The notes under the pieces are model-generated. The model did not search any database. It was not told the DNA's origin and worked only from the letters and a program-made list of their open reading frames with translations. DNA of 13,883 nt from CAYMTN01 sp964393335 (GTDB lineage: Bacteria > Chloroflexota > Anaerolineae > Aggregatilineales > Aggregatilineaceae), in contig CAYMTN010000148.1 in NCBI GenBank assembly GCA_964393335.1, positions 1 through 13,883 on the forward strand. The letters are read 5' to 3'. The translations under genes and the position numbers were made by a program. Each line of letters starts with the position of its first letter. Position 1 is the stretch's first letter. Positions 6,784 to 13,366 of the stretch are shown here, one piece after another.

Positions 6784-7179
6784 ATGAGCGGAGAAGAGCC
6801 CGTCCAGCCTCAAAACTGGCAGGAAGCACGCCGTATGAGGGCCTGGGAACTTAAACAGAAGGGGTGGAAGCAGAAGGACATCGCGGAAGCGCTCGGTGTC
6901 ACGGATGGGGCTGTCAGTCAATGGCTGGCAAAAGCCCGCAAGAACGGACGGAAAGCGCTGTGCCACCATCGTGGCGGCGGCCCCAAGCCGCGCCTAAGCG
7001 AAGAACAACTGGCCCAACTGCCCGCCCTGCTCGCTCAAGGCCCCCAGAAATTCGGCTTTGAGGACGATTCGTGGACTCATTCGCGCGTGGCAAAAGTGAT
7101 CCAGCGGGAATTTGGGGTGTCATACACACCCACTCATGCGGGCCGTATTCTTAAGAAGCTGGGCTGGGGCCAGCGCTGA
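6784..7179 (+). CDS. Lone IS630-type helix-turn-helix protein (no DDE domain)
   Basis: The 131-residue protein matches the N-terminal DNA-binding part of IS630-family transposases. A first helix-turn-helix is at about residues 25-50 ('GWKQKDIAEALGVTDGAVSQWL'), then a basic linker with 'RGGGPKPRLS' (63-72), then a second winged-helix-like unit at about 97-127 ('WTHSRVAKVIQREFGVSYTP...GRILKKLGW'). In IS630 transposases the DDE catalytic domain follows 'LGW'; here TGA comes four residues later and no downstream frame shows catalytic motifs. ATG 6784 is preferred over GTG 6775 because AAAGGTG (6771-6777) then gives a 6-nt spaced ribosome-binding site. It has its own promoter, repeated upstream boxes and a following small terminator, and it lies between two inverted palindromic repeats. 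It may be a decayed insertion sequence or a repurposed DNA-binding regulator. Confidence 0.8.
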   Translation: MSGEEPVQPQNWQEARRMRAWELKQKGWKQKDIAEALGVTDGAVSQWLAKARKNGRKALCHHRGGGPKPRLSEEQLAQLPALLAQGPQKFGFEDDSWTHSRVAKVIQREFGVSYTPTHAGRILKKLGWGQR

Positions 7180-7204
7180 CACGCACGAAGACAGCACTTC
7201 GGCC

Positions 7205-7223
7205 AAAGAGAGTCTCTTTTTTT
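7205..7223 (+). terminator. Short terminator-like hairpin after the HTH gene
   Basis: AAAGAG (7205-7210) and CTCTTT (7214-7219) pair across a three-base loop and are followed by Ts to 7223. The stem is short and AT-rich, so efficiency is doubtful, but the position 25 nt after the stop codon is right. Confidence 0.5.
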
Positions 7224-7232
7224 GCCTGGTAT

Positions 7233-7292
7233 CTATCCACAAATTCGTTTTGGCAGGGGCGCAGCACGCAGCGCCCGGCAATCTGTGGATAG
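7233..7292 (-). repeat. Palindromic dispersed repeat, copy B (60 bp, inverted relative to copy A)
   Basis: The ends CTATCCACAAATT (7233-7245) and AATCTGTGGATAG (7280-7292) pair at 12 of 13 positions. GGGCGC and GCGCCC form the inner stem. Read on the opposite strand it aligns with copy A, including the shared AAACGAATTTG-YGGATAGATA side (7230-7248 here, to 6262 in copy A). Copy B is shorter in the centre. Confidence 0.75.
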
Positions 7293-7338
7293 CTTGTTAA
7301 TTATATAGAGCGACCGGGCAGGATTTAACGATTTGTGT

Positions 7339-7371
7339 GGGCTGCGGGGTTCCTCTCACCCGGCGCAGTCC
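7339..7371 (+). promoter_or_regulatory. Leader hairpin upstream of the NusG paralogue
   Basis: GGGCTGCG (7339-7346) pairs with CGCAGTCC (7364-7371) using one G-T pair. An inner GGGT (7347-7350) pairs with ACCC (7358-7361) around TCCTCTC, with a GG bulge at 7362-7363. It lies about 65 nt before the start codon and has no T-run. It could be an RNA site for processive antitermination or translational control; I do not recognise a known riboswitch. Confidence 0.4.
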
Positions 7372-7435
7372 AAACGGGGTAAGCGGTAATACTACTTAGA
7401 ATTCTCAATGTAAGCGCCATCCAGAGGAAAGCGGG

Positions 7436-7969
7436 GTGCATATGGGTGGAGAAGCGTGGTATGTATTACACAGCAAGCCACATAAAGAGCGCCAGCTTGA
7501 CGCGTATCTTCAGTCTCAGGGGTTAGAGACATTCTTTCCAACTATCCGGGTGAACCCGGTTAATCCCAGGGCGTCCAAGATCAACCCGCTCTTTCCGGGG
7601 TATCTGTTTGTGCGCGCCGACCTGGACGTCGTCGGGCAATCGCTTCTGCAATGGGTTCCAGGCGCGATCCGGCTGGTGGCCTCAGGTGAGTCTCCGACGA
7701 TAGTTCCGGACCACATCATTCAGCACTTGAAGCGCCGCGTCAAAGAAATCGACCATGCCGCCCGGCACCACCTGGACGATATCCGGGGCGGCGACCCGGC
7801 GAGCATGATAGAAGGGCCGCTCGCGGGATGCGAAGCCAGTCTTGATATGCGCCTGAGCGACTCGGATCGCGTGCAGGTGCTGCTGGATTCGTTAGGGTGT
7901 CAGGTAGGGACGCACGTCGACGCACACACAATCGACAAGAAATGGAAACCGGTGAGGCGAGTCTTCTGA
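7436..7969 (+). CDS. NusG paralogue (RfaH/LoaP-like transcription antiterminator)
   Basis: The 177-residue protein has the two NusG-family parts. The NGN domain (about 7-105) shows 'WYVLHSKPHKERQL', 'ETFFPTIR', the strand 'PLFPGYLFVRADL' and 'VPGAIRLVASGESPTIVP'. The KOW domain (about 117-155) shows 'GGDPASMIEGPLAGCEASL' and 'SDSDRVQVLLDSLG'. Such specialised paralogues bind RNA polymerase and let it read through long operons, often polysaccharide or antibiotic ones, and this gene sits directly upstream of one. It is not the housekeeping NusG, which is normally beside secE and ribosomal genes. GTG 7436 has GAGGAAA (7424-7430) at good spacing; ATG 7442, two codons in, is the alternative. Unusually for a KOW linker region it has a His/Asp-rich stretch ('IDHAARHHLDD', 105-115). 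Which leader it acts on is not shown. Confidence 0.85.
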   Translation: MHMGGEAWYVLHSKPHKERQLDAYLQSQGLETFFPTIRVNPVNPRASKINPLFPGYLFVRADLDVVGQSLLQWVPGAIRLVASGESPTIVPDHIIQHLKRRVKEIDHAARHHLDDIRGGDPASMIEGPLAGCEASLDMRLSDSDRVQVLLDSLGCQVGTHVDAHTIDKKWKPVRRVF

Positions 7970-8297
7970 CTGCCAACCGGCACCCCTTCTTGACTCGCGT
8001 TCGCGCAGACAGTGGAGAAGCCAGGTAACCTCCGCATTACAAGAAGAAGGCAGATCGGTTCTTGGCCGTAAATGCTGGCACGACGCAGCATTTGCTGCAA
8101 ACCCACGACCAGGGATCACTAACCGGGCTATACGGTGTGCGAGTCTGATCTGGCTTTGCCATACGTCATCCATCCGCATGTTAGTCGCATGTCGGAACGG
8201 CGGAGCACGTTTAGCGCCAGCCTCCCTGCCCCGCCATCAACCCGCCCCCTACTGTCAACGTGACGTGCAGGCTGTAATTAGATGGAGGCTTTCGACC
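7970..8297 (+). other. Leader between the NusG paralogue and the aminotransferase; no gene seen
   Basis: This 328-nt stretch has no convincing ORF. A minus-strand frame through it lacks family likeness, and the forward frame from 8178 is only an N-terminal extension of the aminotransferase frame. GCAGCA (8085-8090) and TGCTGC (8093-8098) form a small palindrome. A strong GGAGG (8284-8288) sits 9 nt before the ATG at 8298. Its length fits a regulated untranslated leader, a natural place for antitermination, but I see no clear terminator in it. Confidence 0.5.
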
Positions 8298-9485
8298 ATG
8301 AGATCAGATAGTACACGCACACGAGTACGTCGATCCACTTATTTGTCGTTCTCACCACCGGCCATTTCAGACGCCGAAATCGAGGCAGTGGTAGATACGC
8401 TGAACTCCAGTTGGATCACGACGGGACCACGCGCCAACGAATTCGAACTGGCGTTCGCGGACTATCTGGGAGCACCCGGCGCGTTGGCCCTCAATTCCTG
8501 CACAGCCGGGTTGCACCTGGCGCTGGTCGCGCTGGACATCGGCCCCGGAGACGAGGTCATCACCACGCCCATGACATTCGCCGCGTCGGTGAATGTGATA
8601 GAACACGTCCGGGCGCGGCCTGTGCTGGCGGATATCGAACCGGATACGCTGACGCTGGACCCGGCGCGCGTGGCCGACGCGATCACGCCAGCGACACGCG
8701 CGATTTTGCCGGTCCACTATGCCGGACACCCTGCCGACATGCAGCCGCTGCTCGATCTGGCGCGCCAGCACAACCTGTACATTCTCGAAGATGCCGCCCA
8801 TGCGCTGCCGGCCAGTTACCTGGGCCAGAAGGTCGGCACAATTGGCGATCTTACCGCGTTCAGTTTCTACGCAACCAAAAACCTGACGACTGCCGAAGGC
8901 GGTATGCTTACCGGCGCGCCCGACCTGCTCGCACGCGCGCGCGTGCTCAGCCTGCATGGCATGGATCGCGATGCCTGGAAACGCTACGATTCAGCCGGAA
9001 CGTGGTACTACGAAGTGGTCGCACCGGGCTTCAAATACAACATGACCGATATCCAGGCCGCCATCGGACTGGTCCAGCTTGAACGGTTGGCCGTCATGCA
9101 GCAGCGGCGGCACGAGGTAGTCGCGCAATATAATGCGGCATTCTCCAAGTTCGATGAACTCGAAATCCCGACCGAGCGTCCTTCCGCCGAGTCGGCGTGG
9201 CACCTGTACGTGCTGCGTCTGAATCTCGACAAACTCAGCATTGATCGGGCCGAATTCATCAGTGAGCTAAAGGCGCGTAATATCGGCTGCAGCGTTCACT
9301 TTATCCCGATCCATCTGCATCCCTATTATCGCGACAAGTACGGGTGGCTGCCTGAGCAGTTCCCGGTCAGCAATCACGAGTATGCGCGGGTTATCTCGCT
9401 GCCACTGCATCCGCAGCTCGCCGACACCGACGTACAAGATGTCATACAGGCTGTAACCGACATCGTGGAAAGGTATAAATGCTGA
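8298..9485 (+). CDS. DegT/DnrJ/EryC1/StrS-family sugar aminotransferase
   Basis: The 395-residue PLP enzyme transfers an amino group to a nucleotide-linked keto-sugar, giving an amino sugar for the polysaccharide. 'SSWITTGPRANEFE' is at 37-50, 'NSCTAGLHLAL' at 66-76 and 'GDEVITTPMTF' at 84-94. The PLP-ring Asp is D165 in 'ILEDAAHA', and the Schiff-base lysine is K194 in 'SFYATKNLTTAEGGM'. 'KYNMTDIQAAIG' follows further on. The frame is open back to 8178, but ATG 8298 is preceded by GGAGG at 9-nt spacing and the extra 40 residues do not look like the family, so I start here. The stop overlaps the next gene by 7 nt, and that partner is a PglC-like transferase; PglE-PglC is a comparable pairing in bacillosamine pathways. 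The exact sugar is unknown, and no acetyltransferase is seen in the window. Confidence 0.92.
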   Translation: MRSDSTRTRVRRSTYLSFSPPAISDAEIEAVVDTLNSSWITTGPRANEFELAFADYLGAPGALALNSCTAGLHLALVALDIGPGDEVITTPMTFAASVNVIEHVRARPVLADIEPDTLTLDPARVADAITPATRAILPVHYAGHPADMQPLLDLARQHNLYILEDAAHALPASYLGQKVGTIGDLTAFSFYATKNLTTAEGGMLTGAPDLLARARVLSLHGMDRDAWKRYDSAGTWYYEVVAPGFKYNMTDIQAAIGLVQLERLAVMQQRRHEVVAQYNAAFSKFDELEIPTERPSAESAWHLYVLRLNLDKLSIDRAEFISELKARNIGCSVHFIPIHLHPYYRDKYGWLPEQFPVSNHEYARVISLPLHPQLADTDVQDVIQAVTDIVERYKC

Positions 9486-10123
9486 AGCGGTGCTTTGATA
9501 TCCTGGCAAGCCTTTTGGGTCTTATCATTTTATCGCCGTTGTTTCTGATCATCATCATCCTGGTTCGACTGATCTCACCTGGACCTATTATCTATCGCGC
9601 CACGCGCGTTGGGCAGGGTGGACAGCTTTTTACACTTTATAAGTTCCGGACGATGGTAGTCAACGCCGACAAACATGGTCCGGCGGTGACACTAAACAAT
9701 GACCACCGCATCACCCGGATTGGGCGGGTTTTGCGGCGCGGCAAGTTGGACGAGCTGCCCCAGTTGGTTAACGTCCTGCGTGGCGACATGAGCCTGGTTG
9801 GCCCGCGCCCCGAAGACCCGCGTTATGTGGCCATGTATACGCCGGAGCAGCGTAAGGTGCTTGACATCAGGCCGGGCATCACCAGCCCCGCATCGTTGAC
9901 ATATCACGACGAAGTATCGATGCTGGAGGGGGAAAACTGGGAAACCCACTATATCCGCGTCGTCATGCCAGCCAAGCTGGCTATCGACATGGCATATGCC
10001 CAGAACGCTAACCTGCTTCAGGATATCGAAATGATTGTCCGCACCATTCTGTGTATTGCGCGGAACAGCATGAAGCTGACCTGGCAGAAACTGTACAACC
10101 GGTGGCGATTGCGGTTTGAATAG
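9479..10123 (+). CDS. Monotopic polyprenyl-phosphate phosphosugar transferase (PglC/WcaJ-like)
   Basis: The 214-residue protein is a small bacterial sugar transferase that places a sugar-1-phosphate on undecaprenyl phosphate to start repeat-unit synthesis. The N-terminal basic 'KRCFDI' precedes one hydrophobic re-entrant helix (about 8-33) with the conserved S19-P20 break. 'LYKFRTM' is at 53-59, the catalytic D91-E92 pair is in 'KLDELPQL', and 'RGDMSLVGPRP' (101-111) and 'RPGITSP' (131-137) follow. The length matches the catalytic-core-only PglC class and is far shorter than WcaJ, which has extra N-terminal membrane segments. ATG 9479 has GGAAAGG (9467-9473) at 5-nt spacing and overlaps the aminotransferase stop, which suggests coupled translation. 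The aminotransferase product is a plausible substrate. Confidence 0.93.
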   Translation: MLKRCFDILASLLGLIILSPLFLIIIILVRLISPGPIIYRATRVGQGGQLFTLYKFRTMVVNADKHGPAVTLNNDHRITRIGRVLRRGKLDELPQLVNVLRGDMSLVGPRPEDPRYVAMYTPEQRKVLDIRPGITSPASLTYHDEVSMLEGENWETHYIRVVMPAKLAIDMAYAQNANLLQDIEMIVRTILCIARNSMKLTWQKLYNRWRLRFE

Positions 10124-10295
10124 ACCGCGCTCCTGCTACACGGCTTGCAACAAACGAACGCACCTGGTGCGAGGATCGCAACCGCGCCACAACGATACCG
10201 CCGATTCCTCCAACACGCATACCGACCGGCTGTATGGTCACCCTTGCGGCGAGGTGTGTGTGGAAACGCCTAATCTGTAGAAGTGGAAACGTGCT
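10124..10295 (+). other. Intergenic spacer in the second glycan operon
   Basis: No ORF or terminator is evident in these 172 nt. A small palindrome GCACCTGGTGC lies near 10160. The 11-mer GCGCTCCTGCT just after the stop (10127-10137) recurs just after the next gene's stop (11979-11989). Confidence 0.4.
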
Positions 10296-11972
10296 ATGGA
10301 ACTCATTCAATATATCCGACTGTTTCGACGCTGGCTCTGGCTGATTGCGCTTGGCGCATTTCTGGTAGGCGGTGTCGCTTACCTGCAATCCAGCCGCCAG
10401 GTGGATCTCTTTCAGGCGCAGACGACCATCTCAGTGGGCACGTCCATCCAGGCGCAAAACCCCGGCTCAAGTGAGATTCAAACCGGCCAGGCGTTGGCAC
10501 AAAATTACGTCGTGCTGGCCCGAAAAAACGTGGTATTACAGGGAGCAATCGACACCTATGATCTGCCCATCTCCGTGAGTGAATTACGCGGATCGCTCTC
10601 GGCGCAGGTGGTGACTGACACGACGTTCATTGACCTGACCATCACCAACCGGGACCCCGTACTGGCCGTTCAGATTGCCGACGCCGTAGCACAGCAGCTC
10701 ATTGAGAACAGCCCCAGCAACCTGACACTCGAACAAGAAGCCCAGGTCCAGTTGGCGACCGCCGAGATTGAACGTCTCACCGGGCAACTTACCACGCTGC
10801 GCGAGCGATTGGACACCATTGAAAACCAACTCGGCGAGGCAACGTCGCAAGAGGAAATTGACCGCTTGAACCAGCAGTATGACACTCTCGTGAATCAGAT
10901 CAACAGTGCGTCAAACAACATCGCCTCATTTTCAGACACGATGGCTCGCATCCGGGAGCGGACTAATTCGCTGACGGTGGTCGAACCGGCACGCTTGCTC
11001 GGACAGGTACCGCGCAACACGATCCGCAACACACTCCTCGCGGCCATGGTTGGCGCGTCACTGGCGGTGGGTCTGGCGTTGCTGATCGAATACATGGACG
11101 ACTCGATCCGTACGCCGGAAGATGTGCGCAACATCTTGGAACTGCCCACGCTGGCGATGATCCCGTTGTTCGGCAAACGACAGGATGCCTACGCCAATCG
11201 CCTGGTTGCCTACCGCAAACCGGATACGCCTCCAGCCGAGGAATATCGCACATTACGCACGAACCTGATGTTCTCGGCAAACGGCACAAAAATGGTTCAT
11301 GTGATCACCAGCCCTGGCCCGGCTGACGGAAAAACGGTCACCGCCTGCAACCTGGCTGTGACTATCGCGACTGCCGGTTGGCGTGTGCTGTTGATCGACG
11401 CCGACCTGCGCCGCCCACGAATCCACGATGTATTCGATATAGACAATCAATTGGGGCTTTCGACCCTGCTGTCGGCAGCACCTGAAGATATCCCACCGGA
11501 CGGAACATCAATCTTCGATCTCCCGCCGCACCTGGAAGGCTGTATCAAGGAAACTGATATCCCCGCTCTATTCTTAATTCCGAGCGGTTATTTGCCTTTG
11601 AATCCAGCAGAGGTGTTAGGCTCGGCGGCGATGCAGAGTTGGTTCAAATGGTTCCTGTCGGCGCCGGATGTGGATGTGATCATCCTTGACACGCCCCCTT
11701 TGCTCGTGGCGACTGACGGCATGGTTTTGGCGTCGGCGCTGGCTGCTTCCGTCGTGTTGGTGCTTGAGGCTGGCAAGTCACGCCCTGGGCCAGCGGCCCG
11801 CGCCAGAGAACGCCTCACTTCGCTTGAAATCGATATTCGAGGCGTGGTCCTGAATGCCGTCAAGTCGCGCGATCAGGCCTATGGGTACGGGTACGACTAC
11901 TACTATTATTATTCCAGGCACGCGCAGCTCGCACCTGCCGAGCAAAACGACAAGCCTCGGCGCAGAAACTAG
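10296..11972 (+). CDS. Wzz-type co-polymerase fused to a bacterial tyrosine kinase (BY-kinase)
   Basis: The 558-residue inner-membrane protein should control chain length and export of the polysaccharide. Residues about 3-33 hold the first membrane helix. An extracytoplasmic part (about 34-242) includes a coiled-coil stretch at about 142-225. A second helix is at about 243-265. The cytoplasmic ATPase part has a Walker A variant 'SPGPADGKT' (339-347), Walker A' 'VLLIDADLRRP' (364-374) and Walker B 'VIILDTPP' (461-468). The C-terminus carries a tyrosine cluster, 'YGYGYDYYYYYS' at 529-540 with eight tyrosines, the usual autophosphorylation tail. The external loop is much shorter than in Wzc. 'EEYRTLRTNLMFS' (315-327) is the usual start of the kinase domain. 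It is the last gene of this operon in the window; no Wza-like export protein is present. Confidence 0.93.
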   Translation: MELIQYIRLFRRWLWLIALGAFLVGGVAYLQSSRQVDLFQAQTTISVGTSIQAQNPGSSEIQTGQALAQNYVVLARKNVVLQGAIDTYDLPISVSELRGSLSAQVVTDTTFIDLTITNRDPVLAVQIADAVAQQLIENSPSNLTLEQEAQVQLATAEIERLTGQLTTLRERLDTIENQLGEATSQEEIDRLNQQYDTLVNQINSASNNIASFSDTMARIRERTNSLTVVEPARLLGQVPRNTIRNTLLAAMVGASLAVGLALLIEYMDDSIRTPEDVRNILELPTLAMIPLFGKRQDAYANRLVAYRKPDTPPAEEYRTLRTNLMFSANGTKMVHVITSPGPADGKTVTACNLAVTIATAGWRVLLIDADLRRPRIHDVFDIDNQLGLSTLLSAAPEDIPPDGTSIFDLPPHLEGCIKETDIPALFLIPSGYLPLNPAEVLGSAAMQSWFKWFLSAPDVDVIILDTPPLLVATDGMVLASALAASVVLVLEAGKSRPGPAARARERLTSLEIDIRGVVLNAVKSRDQAYGYGYDYYYYYSRHAQLAPAEQNDKPRRRN

Positions 11973-12001
11973 CACCAGGCGCTCCTGCTCATCAGGAAGA
12001 C

Positions 12002-12110
12002 CGCATATTTCGAGAATCTAGTGGGATCGCAACCAACACATGACCCCGCACATTGCTCTCATTTTCCGAGCGATTATGCACACAACTTGTGGGTTGCGGG
12101 GAAATATGCG
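12002..12110. repeat. Nested inverted repeats before the first small HTH gene
   Basis: CGCATATTTC (12002-12011) is a perfect inverted match of GAAATATGCG (12101-12110). Inside it CCCCGCA (12044-12050) matches TGCGGGG (12095-12101), and GCAACC-AAC near 12029 imperfectly matches GTGGGTTGC near 12089-12097. The arms end about 28 nt before the ATG at 12139. They may be a cruciform, a regulatory site or the scar of an inserted element. Confidence 0.55.
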
Positions 12111-12138
12111 CGTTTCCTCTTGGGGATGATGGGCCAGT

Positions 12139-12441
12139 ATGGATTTCGGTGACGAAACCAAGCTCCAGACACCGGATTTGCGAGAAGAAACGTATGCCGG
12201 ATGGACTCTACGCCCGAACGTGAAGAGGGCACGCTTTCCGTATACTAGGCATACACATGAGTTTGAGTTTCCCGTATCGCCCTCAACGGCGGCGGATCAG
12301 CGCAATCCCGATAAGGCGAAACTGAAGGAAACCATCCTGGCGTTGCGTGCGGCGGGGTGGAGCTACCGGCAGATTGGGCGCGAGGTCGGTCTGCACTGGA
12401 CACGGGTCGGGCAGATTTTGAGGCGGTTGAAGAGTGAGTAA
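12139..12441 (+). CDS. Small helix-turn-helix protein, copy 1
   Basis: The 100-residue protein has a C-terminal helix-turn-helix: 'KLKETILALRAAGWSYRQIGREVGLHWTRVGQILRRL' runs over about 61-97, with a likely recognition helix at 86-97. The pattern I-G-x3-G-x4-R-V-x-Q-I resembles region 4 of sigma-70 factors, so a sigma-4-like or resolvase-like DNA-binding fold is likely. Function is unknown. The N-terminal 40 residues are polar and have no motif I know. A paralogue at 13636 shares residues 37 to 94 with few changes, mostly at synonymous codon positions. There is no strong ribosome-binding site before ATG 12139, although GGGG occurs at 12122-12125. It converges with the toxin gene ending at 12477. 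Confidence 0.65.
   Translation: MDFGDETKLQTPDLREETYAGWTLRPNVKRARFPYTRHTHEFEFPVSPSTAADQRNPDKAKLKETILALRAAGWSYRQIGREVGLHWTRVGQILRRLKSE
12250..12423 (+). repeat. Coding repeat, copy 1 (HTH paralogue segment)
   Basis: These 58 codons align without gaps to 13660-13833. By hand count, 22 codons differ synonymously and about 7 differ in the amino acid; apart from W/L at one position and R/K at the end, the helix-turn-helix core is identical. Confidence 0.85.
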
Positions 12442-12476
12442 AATGCGCAACGGACTAGCGATCATCGAGACACTTT

Positions 12477-12956
12477 CTAATCCTCGTTGAGTTCAGATAG
12501 CGAATCGACTGGACAACGATAGCCATGTTGCTTCATCCGCGCGAGAAAATGGTCTGCCTGACTCATAGACAGTGTGCCGCCTTCTACAAGATTCATCAAA
12601 GCACCAAGTGTACCCGACACAATAATGCCCACTTCCCGTGCTGCTGCTCTGGCATCCCGGTCGTCGGTGAGTACCATCCATTGTCTCGACTGGGCCAAGG
12701 CAATGCACTCGGCCTCACCGCGTCCCAGACGTTGCCCGAACAAGTCGGCGCTTGTCTGTTCGTCGGAGGTCAATTCAATAACAGGGACGTCATTCCAATC
12801 AACTGAGGGCAACCGTTCCAGCCGCACACCTTCGATCAATTCATCCATTGCAGCACGAACGGTTACTGGATTATCGAAGGCTTCACACAACAACTGAGGT
12901 TGTTCAACATGTGCGAAATTGCTGAGCACCGTGTTATCAACAACGACAGTGGTCAT
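12477..12956 (-). CDS. PIN-domain toxin of the DUF3368 type
   Basis: The 159-residue protein looks like a PIN-fold ribonuclease, the toxin of a type II toxin-antitoxin pair that cleaves RNA in the cytoplasm. The acidic residues expected for metal binding are present: D7 in 'VVVDNTVLSNFA', E39 in 'AAMDELIEG', E81/E83 in 'GRGEAECIALAQ', and D98/D99 in 'VLTDDRDAR'. The tail 'GIIVSGTLGALMNLVEGGTLS...FLARMKQHGYRCP' matches the DUF3368 subgroup, whose usual partner is a UPF0175 protein, as found here directly upstream. Its ATG (12954-12956) shares one base with the antitoxin's TAA (12956-12958), so translation is coupled and follows the antitoxin. All key acids are intact, so it should be active. 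Confidence 0.87.
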   Translation of the reverse strand: MTTVVVDNTVLSNFAHVEQPQLLCEAFDNPVTVRAAMDELIEGVRLERLPSVDWNDVPVIELTSDEQTSADLFGQRLGRGEAECIALAQSRQWMVLTDDRDARAAAREVGIIVSGTLGALMNLVEGGTLSMSQADHFLARMKQHGYRCPVDSLSELNED

Positions 12957-13360
12957 TACGTTGAAGCCTTACCCTGGTGAGCGGCAGCGACTTCGTCGCG
13001 AGCGTCTTCAAGCGTTAGCGGACCCTGGCGTAAAGGCAGCCCTAATCGCTCGAAACGTTCCATGAGTTCGAAACGGGATAGGCCCAGCAACTCGGCAGCT
13101 TTGGCAAGATTGATGCGTCTCTCAAGGTAATCGGATATAACCTCATTGAGTCGGGTATCGGAGAGGCTTATTTCTGCTTCACTTTCCTGGCGTAATGCGT
13201 AGTTAACAAGTGCTCGCAGGAGGCGATAGTCCAATGCATCTAGTAGGACTACCTGCTCTTCACCGTAGCTTTGCACGACAATCGTCTGTCCCTTACGAGC
13301 CTGATCCACAATATCCCGCGTATTTCGAGCAAGATCCGTTTTTGAGATAGTGATAGACAT
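12956..13360 (-). CDS. Phd-like/UPF0175 fusion antitoxin
   Basis: The 134-residue protein combines two antitoxin-type parts. Residues 1-50 ('SITISKTDLARNTRDIVDQARKGQ...VVLLDALDYRLL') look like the DNA-binding domain of Phd/YefM antitoxins. Residues about 70-125 ('LNEVISDYLERRINLAKAAELLGLSRFELMERFERLGLPL') look like UPF0175, a helix-turn-helix family paired with DUF3368 PIN toxins. It should bind and neutralise the toxin encoded just downstream and repress its own promoter. AGGAG (complement of 13367-13371) six bases before the ATG gives a strong ribosome-binding site. A 9-bp perfect inverted repeat at 13391-13415 covers the likely promoter. UPF0175 proteins are often about 80-90 residues, so the Phd-like front is an addition or an under-noticed standard architecture. 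Confidence 0.83.
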   Translation of the reverse strand: MSITISKTDLARNTRDIVDQARKGQTIVVQSYGEEQVVLLDALDYRLLRALVNYALRQESEAEISLSDTRLNEVISDYLERRINLAKAAELLGLSRFELMERFERLGLPLRQGPLTLEDARDEVAAAHQGKAST

Positions 13361-13366
13361 CTTATT

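Noticed and set aside
7339..7390. Possible c-di-GMP or other riboswitch before the NusG paralogue
   Set aside because: I compared it with the GEMM-I core and found neither its conserved loop nor its G-rich junction; only a simple hairpin is supported.
8178..8297. Upstream extension of the aminotransferase
   Set aside because: The 40 extra residues lack family likeness and a ribosome-binding site, whereas ATG 8298 has GGAGG at 9-nt spacing.
8367..9082. Overlapping ORFs on both strands inside the aminotransferase
   Set aside because: The aminotransferase has the PLP lysine, Asp and all family blocks; the other frames are compositional shadows of a GC-rich gene.
10127..11989. 11-mer GCGCTCCTGCT after two successive stop codons
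   Set aside because: A single 11-bp match in GC-rich spacer DNA is weak, flanks do not match and no structure accompanies it.
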